Origin: a bacterium | GTDB lineage: Bacteria; ARS69 | Direction: 5' to 3' | Assembly: GCA_025774865.1 (NCBI GenBank) | Contig: JALGZO010000147.1 | Location: 1 to 12,302 of the forward strand | Length of the DNA: 12,302 nucleotides | Part shown: piece after piece, positions 6,647 through 12,302 of the stretch | Numbering within the stretch: the stretch's first letter is position 1 | Layout of the letters: every line of letters starts with the position of its first letter | The notes under the pieces: model-generated | Seen by the model: the letters and a program-made list of their open reading frames with translations, nothing else | Databases searched by the model: none | What the model was told of the DNA's origin: nothing | Translations under genes and position numbers: made by a program

Positions 6647-7495
6647 TCACGGAAGACGGAGCTCGATCGAGCGCGACACATCTCCGGCGACGAGCGTCGC
6701 CGCGTAGAGACCGGCGGGGAGCCGCGCCCCGGTTCGGTCGGTTCCATCCCACACGATCATCGCGGAACCGCCGAGAATCGTTCCCGTCAGCTCCACCCGC
6801 TCGACCCCGCGCCCGTCGTGGATCGTCACGGCGGCGCGCCCGGCGCGGTCGTCCGGAAAGCGCGCGAACAGAATCGTCTGGCGAAGCGCCGGATTCGAGT
6901 GGGCTTCGAAGACGGCGCCGCGGGGCAGTCCCCGGATGTCGTCGTCCGCGCCGGCCGGCTCCGAGGTGAGTAGTCCTTTCCAAAACCGTACGCCGTCGAT
7001 GGAACCGTCGAACGATGGGAATTCGGATCCCCGGCCGGGCGGCGTCGGTCCGAGGTCGCCGTCCGGCCCATCCTCCGAGGCTTCGAGCCGACCATCCACC
7101 CAGAGCCAGAGAAAGCCGTCGGAACGTCGTCGGGCGACGGCGACCTGGTGCCACTCCCCGTCGAGCACCATCGTCTTCCCGCACAACGTGACGGAGTCCA
7201 AGGCGTCGACCGTGACGCCGAAGGCGCAGCGACCGGCCCCGAGCGAAAGGCCCCAGCGTCGCGCATCCTGCTCGCGTCGATCGGCGTCGAGCAGGACATT
7301 CCCGTGGATCCAGTTCTCGCCCGGTCCGCACGACACGGCCGGAGCGTCGTTCGCGGCGAGTGATCCCCTCAACCGGAGCTCGAACGTGAAGTCCCCACCA
7401 CCGTCGACGGCACGGTCCGAAGCGCCCGCAAACGAGCTCGAGAACAGGGTGGCGACGATGACGACTTGCGAGCGAAACCGAACGATCGGGGGCAC
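6647..7495 (-). CDS. Secreted LamG-like protein with FlgD-type C-terminal domain
   Basis: This 282-residue protein starts at GTG 7495 with GGAG six bases upstream. Residues 1-25 look like a signal peptide ending in FAGAS. A LamG/concanavalin-like jelly-roll domain covers about 30-175, recognised by the classic pair GEWHQVAVARR (113-123) and LWVDGRLEAS (131-140), followed by FDGSIDGVRFWKGLL (162-176). The C-terminal ~60 residues resemble a FlgD Ig-like or type IX-sorting-like repeat: VWDGTDRTGARLPAGLYAA (248-266). Such domains usually sit at the end of secreted proteins in several FCB-type lineages. LamG domains bind sugars or proteins; no catalytic motif is visible, so a ligand-binding surface or secreted role is inferred. 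The gene lies 65 bp downstream of the fused synthase on the same strand and may be co-transcribed with it. Confidence 0.78.
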   Translation of the reverse strand: MPPIVRFRSQVVIVATLFSSSFAGASDRAVDGGGDFTFELRLRGSLAANDAPAVSCGPGENWIHGNVLLDADRREQDARRWGLSLGAGRCAFGVTVDALDSVTLCGKTMVLDGEWHQVAVARRRSDGFLWLWVDGRLEASEDGPDGDLGPTPPGRGSEFPSFDGSIDGVRFWKGLLTSEPAGADDDIRGLPRGAVFEAHSNPALRQTILFARFPDDRAGRAAVTIHDGRGVERVELTGTILGGSAMIVWDGTDRTGARLPAGLYAATLVAGDVSRSIELRLP

Positions 7496-7560
7496 GGTGC
7501 ACTCCGGGGAGGGTCTCTCCAGGATAGCCGATCACCGTGTGCCACCGAAACCGGCGCGGC

Positions 7561-9645
7561 TCAGGGATTGCGCCGAGCCGACTCGAGCTCTCTTTGCACT
7601 CGTTGCAGATTCTCGCGAGCCTTGACGTTTCCGGGATCGAGCCGAAGCGCCGTCTCGAACGCCGCCACCGCCTCTTCGACCCGCCCCATTCCCGTCCACA
7701 CCACGCCGAGGTTTTGGTGCGCGAGCGCGTGCCCCGGATCGCGCCGCACGGCCTCGACGAGATGCCGTTCAGCGTCTTCCGCTCGACCTTTCCCGAGCAA
7801 TGCTGCCGCGAGGTTCACGCGCGCCCCCACGTGCGAAGGGCGGCTCCGCAGGAAGATCTCGTAGTGTTCGATCGCGCCGTCGAGGTCCCCGGCCGCCTGG
7901 CACGCGTTGCCGAGCACCGCGTGCGCGTCCGGCGATTCGGGCGAGAGCGAGAGCGCGCGTCGCGCGGTCCGTTCGGCCTCGATGACGTCTCCCTGCCTCA
8001 GCGCCGTCTCCGCGCGGTCCACGAGGGTTCGCGCGGCAATCTCGCGGGACGCGCGCTTCACCACGGGCGCCAGGAGATTCTCGATCGGCGACCAGTCGTC
8101 GGTGAGCGGGCGGCCGCCGGCGCGCCGACGCGCTTCCTCGAGATCGGAGTCCGTGAGGGCGTACAGGCCGATGCGTGAATCGTAGCCGGCGACGACTTCG
8201 CGAAAGTCTGCCGGCTGCTTCGTCCCGACGAGGATGTACGTGTTGCGCACGTCCGGCTGCGCCCGCACGCCCACCCCTTCAGCGAATACCGCGACGTGCG
8301 GGAACACGCGTTTCATCGTCTCGATCATCGACCCGAGGAAACGGCTCTCCGCGAAGATGTCGATGAGGTTCATGAGAAACGCACCGTCTTCTGCGAGCAG
8401 TTTGTCGACGGCGGCCAGGCACTCGAGTGTCGTGAGCTGGTACGGCACCGAGTAGTGATCGAATACGTCGAGATAAATGAAATCGTACGGGGAAGCGGGG
8501 TCGCCCCGGCGCCGACGCTCGATCAGACCGCCCAGATGGGCCCGCCCGTCCGCGTGCACGACGACGAATTCGTGCTCGGCCCGGAGTCCGAACGCCGCGA
8601 CCGCCGCCTGCGTCACCGCCGGATCGATCTCCACCACTTCGGTGCGGCTCCGAGGCCACGTGGCTTGGAGGTAACGCGGAAACACGTAGCCACCACCGCC
8701 GATCGTCAGCGTGTTCACCGAGTCACGCCCCGCAGCCATCGCGCCGGTGACCGCGCCATAGATGCGCTCGTACCCGTATTGAAGTTCGTCCGGTCGGTCC
8801 ATGACGATCGAGCTGTGCAGGAGCTGGTCGAGATGCAGATCGCGGCGATCCGGCGATCGGGACGACCGAACGACTCGAATGTGGGAGTATTGGCTCTCGT
8901 TCAAGTAGATCACGTCCGACCCGAACGACTCCCGAAGCGACAGCGTCTCCCCGAGGCTCTTCGCCCAAGCCCACGGCCCGGCACCGAGAATGACGAGCAC
9001 CCCGAGCGCTCCGACCCATCCCCACGTCTTCCACGACGTTCGGCGAAAGAAGATCGAAAGCGCGGCGAGCAACACGGAGACCGTCCATACGACTTCGGCC
9101 GTCCCGAAGGCGGCGACGAGCCAGTAACCGGTGGCGAAGGTGCCGACGATGCTGCCGAGCATCCCCCACGCGTAAACGGAACCGATCGTCCTCCCCGTCT
9201 TGGCGCCGCGATCGAGGGCCATCTTCGCGGCCACCGGGCTGACCATCCCGAGCGCGAACGAGGGCACGAGGAAGACCACCGCGACGTGCACGAACACGCG
9301 AAGAGGCCAGGACCAGCCCCAGAGCACCGACCAGTCATCCACGCGATGGTGAAGCACCGTGATCGCGGCGCACGCGATCGAAGCCATCGCGAAGAGTGCC
9401 GCGAGCGCGTCGGCGGGGGCGCGCCGATCCGCGAGCCGTCCCCCGAGATAGTTGCCGGCCGAGAGCCCGGCCAGAACGACCCCGATCACGGATGTCCACG
9501 TGTACAGGGAGGTCCCGAGCTGTCGAGAGGTCAGCCGCCCGGCCACGAGCTCCACCGCCATGACGCAGAAGCTCGCCACGAAGACCGTGGCGGGAGGGAT
9601 CCAGCTGGCTACGGTCCCGGGCTCGTCCGACTGTCGGCGGTTCAC
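7561..9645 (-). CDS. Fused multi-pass membrane / spermidine-synthase-like / TPR protein
   Basis: This 694-residue protein starts at GTG 9645 with a GGGAGG site six bases upstream. Residues 16-225 hold about seven hydrophobic helices resembling the membrane half of fused MFS/spermidine synthases. Residues ~235-475 form a spermidine-synthase-like methyltransferase fold: SQYSHIRVV (251-259), LHLDQLLHSS (270-279), nucleotide loop TIGGGGYVFPRYL (314-326), VVEIDPAV (337-344), HADGRAH (364-370) and YLDVFDHYSVPYQLTT (391-406). Residues ~540-680 contain about four TPR units, including NLGVVWTGMGRVEEAVAAFE (645-664). Polyamine synthesis is possible, since Asp393/Asp396 and the Y/Q pattern are kept. However, the GGGDGG loop of true SpeE is altered, so another aminopropyl- or methyl-transfer reaction is equally open. 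The membrane part suggests action at the inner membrane on an exported substrate. Architecture is clear; function is not. Confidence 0.87.
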   Translation of the reverse strand: MNRRQSDEPGTVASWIPPATVFVASFCVMAVELVAGRLTSRQLGTSLYTWTSVIGVVLAGLSAGNYLGGRLADRRAPADALAALFAMASIACAAITVLHHRVDDWSVLWGWSWPLRVFVHVAVVFLVPSFALGMVSPVAAKMALDRGAKTGRTIGSVYAWGMLGSIVGTFATGYWLVAAFGTAEVVWTVSVLLAALSIFFRRTSWKTWGWVGALGVLVILGAGPWAWAKSLGETLSLRESFGSDVIYLNESQYSHIRVVRSSRSPDRRDLHLDQLLHSSIVMDRPDELQYGYERIYGAVTGAMAAGRDSVNTLTIGGGGYVFPRYLQATWPRSRTEVVEIDPAVTQAAVAAFGLRAEHEFVVVHADGRAHLGGLIERRRRGDPASPYDFIYLDVFDHYSVPYQLTTLECLAAVDKLLAEDGAFLMNLIDIFAESRFLGSMIETMKRVFPHVAVFAEGVGVRAQPDVRNTYILVGTKQPADFREVVAGYDSRIGLYALTDSDLEEARRRAGGRPLTDDWSPIENLLAPVVKRASREIAARTLVDRAETALRQGDVIEAERTARRALSLSPESPDAHAVLGNACQAAGDLDGAIEHYEIFLRSRPSHVGARVNLAAALLGKGRAEDAERHLVEAVRRDPGHALAHQNLGVVWTGMGRVEEAVAAFETALRLDPGNVKARENLQRVQRELESARRNP

Positions 9646-9741
9646 GGAGGTCCTCCCTTTCCCTTCCAGGAAGCCATCTTAGCGAAGGCCAGCGCGATGA
9701 GCCACGGACGACGGCGGTGGAGACGTCGGCCCGTGTGCACA

Positions 9742-9771
9742 TTGACACTTCGGCCCCCCCCTCCCTACGAT
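9742..9771 (+). promoter_or_regulatory. Promoter for the epimerase-aminotransferase operon
   Basis: A perfect TTGACA (9742-9747) and TACGAT (9766-9771, 4 of 6) are separated by 18 bp. Transcription would start near 9778. That is after the in-frame ATG at 9770, so that ATG cannot be the start if this promoter is used. The mRNA would carry a leader of about 28 bases containing AGGAG. Confidence 0.6.
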
Positions 9772-9795
9772 GACACGCCCTTTCGCCGCGCCCCT

Positions 9796-9800
9796 AGGAG
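9796..9800 (+). promoter_or_regulatory. Ribosome binding site fixing the epimerase start
   Basis: AGGAG lies five bases before GTG 9806 and supports this start. The alternative ATG at 9770 has no purine-rich site before it, only a C-rich stretch. Confidence 0.75.
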
Positions 9801-9805
9801 AGTCC

Positions 9806-10771
9806 GTGAAAGATCGTCATGTCCTGGTCACCGGGGGTGCCGGCTTCATCGGCAGCCATCTCGTGGACCGCTTGCTCGCTCGTGGCGCCCGGGTCGTCGT
9901 GGTCGACAACTTCTTCCTCGGCAAGCGCGAGAACCTCGCGGACGCCGTGGCCACCGGCCGTCCGCTCGAGATCATTTACGAGGACGCCTGCGATCTGGGC
10001 GCGATGCGGGAGATCATCGAGCGTCACGAGATCCAGGACGTCTTCAATCTGGCGACGAAGGCGCTCGAGTACTCGTTCCACAACCCCGCCGGGGCGTTCG
10101 CGGTCAACACCGAGAGCACGCTGGCCCTGGCCGAGTTGCTCCGCAAGGGGCACTACGAGCGCCTCGTCCACACGAGCTCGTCGGAAGCGTTCGGCACCGC
10201 GTTGGAGCGCCCGATGACCGAGGACCATCCGCGCAACCCCACGACTCCTTACGCCGCCGGCAAGGCCGCCGCAGACCTCCTGCTCGCCTCGTGGGTGCGC
10301 ACCTTCGATCTCGACATCCGGATCGTGCGACCGTTCAACAACTTCGGTCCGCGGCAGAACTGGGGCGCCTACGCGGGCGTGGTGCCGATCACGATCGACC
10401 GGCTGCGTCAGGGCCTCCCACCGATATTGCACGGGGACGGATCCCAGGGCCGCGACTTCGTCTACGTGGAGGACGTGGCCGAGGGCTTGCTCACGGTCGC
10501 AGAGACTCCGGGCGCCCGCGGCCGCGATCTCAATATCGCGTCGGGCGTCGAGACCCCGATCAGGGAACTGTTGAGCACACTCTGCGAGATCGCGGGGTTC
10601 GACGGCGACTGGATCCGAGAGGAGCGTCGCACGGCGGACGTGGACCACCACGTCGGGGACGCGTCCCGGCTCGCCGAGGTCACGGGCTTCCGGCCTCCGA
10701 CGTCCCTCCCGATCGCGCTCGAGAGAACGTATGAGTGGTACCGCGACCGCCTGCCCCGGGTGAGCCGGTGA
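9806..10771 (+). CDS. NAD-dependent sugar epimerase/dehydratase (extended SDR)
   Basis: This 321-residue protein is an extended short-chain dehydrogenase acting on nucleotide-activated sugars in the cytoplasm. The Rossmann NAD site is at the N-terminus (TGGAGFIGSHL, 9-19), with VVVDNFF (31-37) giving the Asp34 that selects NAD. The active site has SSSEAFG (124-130) and the YxxxK pair in TPYAAGKAAAD (147-157; Tyr149, Lys153). The later RPFNNFGPRQNW and GDGSQGRDFVYVEDVA stretches are family hallmarks of the substrate domain. I chose GTG 9806 from its ribosome site, the upstream promoter and the immediate start of the Rossmann fold; ATG 9770 would add 12 residues. Its stop overlaps the next start (GTGA). 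Pairing with a DegT aminotransferase favours a 4,6-dehydratase or epimerase supplying a keto sugar for amination, but the exact sugar cannot be read. Confidence 0.9.
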   Translation: MKDRHVLVTGGAGFIGSHLVDRLLARGARVVVVDNFFLGKRENLADAVATGRPLEIIYEDACDLGAMREIIERHEIQDVFNLATKALEYSFHNPAGAFAVNTESTLALAELLRKGHYERLVHTSSSEAFGTALERPMTEDHPRNPTTPYAAGKAAADLLLASWVRTFDLDIRIVRPFNNFGPRQNWGAYAGVVPITIDRLRQGLPPILHGDGSQGRDFVYVEDVAEGLLTVAETPGARGRDLNIASGVETPIRELLSTLCEIAGFDGDWIREERRTADVDHHVGDASRLAEVTGFRPPTSLPIALERTYEWYRDRLPRVSR

Positions 10772-11919
10772 TCCCGGTCGCGCGGCCGTGCTTCGGCCTG
10801 GAAGAGGAAGCCGCCGTCCTCGACGTGCTTCGATCCGGGTGGGTGGCGCAGGGTCCCACGACCGAGGTGTTCGAGAGAGAGTTCTCGGCGGCGATCGGAG
10901 TGCCGCACGCGGTCGCGGTGTCGTCTTGCACGACGGCCCTCCACCTCGCCATGGTCGCGGCCGGCGTGGGGTCGAAAGACGAGGTGATCCTCCCGTCCTT
11001 CACGTTTCCGGCCACCGCGAACGCCGTGCTCTACCAAGGGGCCACGCCCGTTCTCGTCGACATCGATCCGGCCACCCTCAACCTCAGCGTCGATCGGGTG
11101 GCCGCAGCGATCAGTCGGCAAACGAAGGCGATCATCGCGGTCCATCTGTTCGGTTTCCCCTGCGAGATCGCGAAGCTTCGCGAGTTGTGCGACGCCCACG
11201 GACTCTATCTGATCGAGGACGCCGCCTGCGCCGTCGGGACAGTGATCGAAGGGCGTCCGGCCGGCAGCTTCGGTGATCTCGCGTGCTTTTCCCTCCACGC
11301 GCGGAAGATCGTGACGTGCGGGGAAGGCGGCCTGCTCACGACTCCGCGCGACAACTTCGCCGAGCTCCTTCGGAGCTTGCGGAGCCACGGGACCGACCGC
11401 GCCGCCGACACTCGCCACGCCGAGGGCCTCGCGCCGGCACCCGCCCATCACGTTCGCGTCGGCTACAACTACCGCCTCTCGGACGTCCATTCCGCCATCG
11501 CGCGGGAGCAGCTGCGGAAGCTCACTGCGTTCGTCGCCGAGCGCCGTGAGATCGCACATGAGTACGATGAGGCGTTCCGAGATCTCGAAGGGCTGCGTCG
11601 TCCCCCCCGCCGAGACGGGGTCGTGCACAGCTACCAGAGCTACGTCGTCGTGCTGGAGCGCGGCACCCCGATCGAGCCAGGGCCATTCCGGGACGGACTC
11701 GCCCGTAGCGGGGTCTCGACCCGGATCGGCACCTACGCCGTGCACGAAGAGCCTTACTGGCGGGACCGCGCCGACAGCCTCGACCTACCTCAGTCGGCGG
11801 AGGCCGCGGAACGGTCGGTGGCACTCCCGATGTTCAACGGGCTCACGGCGACGGATCGCGGCCGCGTCATCGAAGCGGTTCGAAGTCTCTGGAAGGGAAG
11901 CCCGGAACTCACGCTCTGA
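10768..11919 (+). CDS. DegT/DnrJ/EryC1/StrS-family PLP aminotransferase
   Basis: This 383-residue protein belongs to the sugar aminotransferase family that places an amino group on keto-deoxy nucleotide sugars for surface glycans or secondary metabolites. Visible motifs are IPVARPCFG at the start, GTTALHLA-like SSCTTALHLAM (52-62), LPSFTFPATANAV (75-87), IEDAACAVG (149-157, with Asp151 contacting the PLP ring) and SLHARKIVTCGEGG (175-188, with Lys180 as the PLP Schiff-base lysine). GYNYRLSDVHSAIAREQL follows as the usual substrate-side motif. Length is normal for the family. I chose GTG 10768 because it overlaps the epimerase stop by four bases, implying coupled translation, and because the conserved N-terminus begins there. 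Another in-frame GTG at 10735 would cut deeper into the epimerase gene. The sugar substrate is unknown. Confidence 0.92.
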   Translation: MIPVARPCFGLEEEAAVLDVLRSGWVAQGPTTEVFEREFSAAIGVPHAVAVSSCTTALHLAMVAAGVGSKDEVILPSFTFPATANAVLYQGATPVLVDIDPATLNLSVDRVAAAISRQTKAIIAVHLFGFPCEIAKLRELCDAHGLYLIEDAACAVGTVIEGRPAGSFGDLACFSLHARKIVTCGEGGLLTTPRDNFAELLRSLRSHGTDRAADTRHAEGLAPAPAHHVRVGYNYRLSDVHSAIAREQLRKLTAFVAERREIAHEYDEAFRDLEGLRRPPRRDGVVHSYQSYVVVLERGTPIEPGPFRDGLARSGVSTRIGTYAVHEEPYWRDRADSLDLPQSAEAAERSVALPMFNGLTATDRGRVIEAVRSLWKGSPELTL

Positions 11920-11949
11920 CTGTCGGTTGCGACCGTCATGGCAGGAACG

Positions 11950-12302
11950 TCAGTCCGGAGCCGCCCGGTACAGGTGGTAGACGTAGTCGCCCGTCAGGGC
12001 GAAGGTCGCGACTCGCTCGGAGCCGGGCCAGCGCCGTTCGATCTCCCCCTCCGGCAACGCCCCGATCAGAGGATGAGAGCCGAGCACGACGAAGTGGGTC
12101 GCGGGCCCCGTCGCGTCGAACATGCGCCGCTCGCGAACGGCGCGAGAGTCGAACCGAAGAGCACTCTCGAGCGCGTAGGTCCCGCCCGGGCTGACGACCG
12201 CGGTCGCCGGAAGGCTCCGATCCAGAGTGCGGCCCATATCGCGCAGCGTGGTCGCCCGCTCCGGAATCCACACGAGCCAGAAGAGCAGCTGGTACGCGAT
12301 GA
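11950..12302 (-). CDS. Membrane protein C-terminus, possibly GT39-like glycosyltransferase (5' partial)
   Basis: The minus-strand frame is open to the window edge, so the gene's 5' end lies outside. The visible ~117 residues begin with a hydrophobic stretch (IAYQLLFWLVWIPERAT), which looks like the end of a last membrane helix. A small soluble domain follows, with TLDRSLPATAVVSPGGTYAL, then THFVVLGSHPLIG and VATFALTGDYVYHLYRAAP at the end. A membrane core followed by a short periplasmic alpha/beta tail of this style is common in GT39/PMT-type glycosyltransferases that use polyprenyl-phosphate sugars. This match rests on layout, not on any catalytic motif, which would be upstream. A role beside the sugar-nucleotide genes would make sense, although it runs on the opposite strand and ends 30 bp from the aminotransferase. 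An overlapping frame in the same region lacks such a profile. Confidence 0.6.
   Translation of the reverse strand, partial: IAYQLLFWLVWIPERATTLRDMGRTLDRSLPATAVVSPGGTYALESALRFDSRAVRERRMFDATGPATHFVVLGSHPLIGALPEGEIERRWPGSERVATFALTGDYVYHLYRAAPD

Noticed and set aside
9658-9690. Minus-strand TAAGAT as a -10 box for the fused synthase gene
   Set aside because: The best -35 partner matches only about 3 of 6 positions, so I do not list it as a promoter.
8296-10734. An 812-codon plus-strand open frame
   Set aside because: It runs antisense through the synthase gene and then out of frame through the epimerase gene, and its product is Arg/His/Pro-rich with no domain. It is a by-product of high GC content.
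10462-11745. A 427-codon minus-strand open frame
   Set aside because: It is antisense to the well-supported epimerase and aminotransferase genes, has no recognisable domain and no convincing start.
11924-11935. CGGT-TGCG-ACCG hairpin between convergent genes as a terminator
   Set aside because: The stem is only 4 bp and there is no T tract on either strand, so it is not convincing.

Overview
The window is GC-rich throughout and densely coded on both strands. It contains nine complete protein genes, two partial genes at the edges, and one start-overlap and one stop-overlap arrangement that mark small operons. I see no rRNA, tRNA, CRISPR array, insertion sequence or phage gene. GTG starts are common (arsM, the LamG protein, the fused synthase, the epimerase, the aminotransferase and the DUF3857 protein). 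Secreted and envelope proteins, a FecR-type anti-sigma factor, a LamG protein with a FlgD-like tail and nucleotide-sugar genes suggest a high-GC, Gram-negative-type environmental bacterium. An FCB-group, Eisenbacteria-like or Acidobacteria-like lineage is my guess from gene content only; the sequence does not prove it.

Layout from left to right. (1) 1-674, plus: the 3' end of a RecB/AddA-type helicase-nuclease, showing its PD-(D/E)XK nuclease domain. (2) 726-2128, plus: an ECF-type sigma factor translationally coupled (ATGA overlap) to a membrane FecR-domain regulator, the likely anti-sigma factor. (3) 2286-4238, plus: an exported DUF3857/transglutaminase-like protein whose nucleophilic cysteine is missing. 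A candidate ECF-class promoter lies just upstream, so it may be a target of the local sigma factor. (4) 4186-5358, minus: a membrane-anchored SGNH/GDSL hydrolase whose 3' end overlaps gene 3 tail to tail by 53 bp. (5) 5497-6636, plus: an arsR-arsM arsenic methylation unit with a near-consensus promoter, a palindrome over the -10 box and start, and an apparently leaderless mRNA. (6) 6647-9645, minus: a fused membrane/spermidine-synthase-like/TPR protein followed by a secreted LamG plus FlgD-like protein. (7) 9806-11919, plus: an NAD-dependent sugar epimerase/dehydratase coupled (GTGA overlap) to a DegT-family PLP aminotransferase, a typical pair for making an amino-deoxy sugar nucleotide. (8) 11950-12302, minus: the C-terminus of a membrane protein, possibly a GT39-like glycosyltransferase.

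Functionally the window is a set of small independent units. The most interesting are the sigma/anti-sigma pair with its possible DUF3857 target, the compact leaderless arsenic-methylation operon, and the membrane-synthase-TPR fusion. I did not find a clearly new defence, mobile or RNA system.
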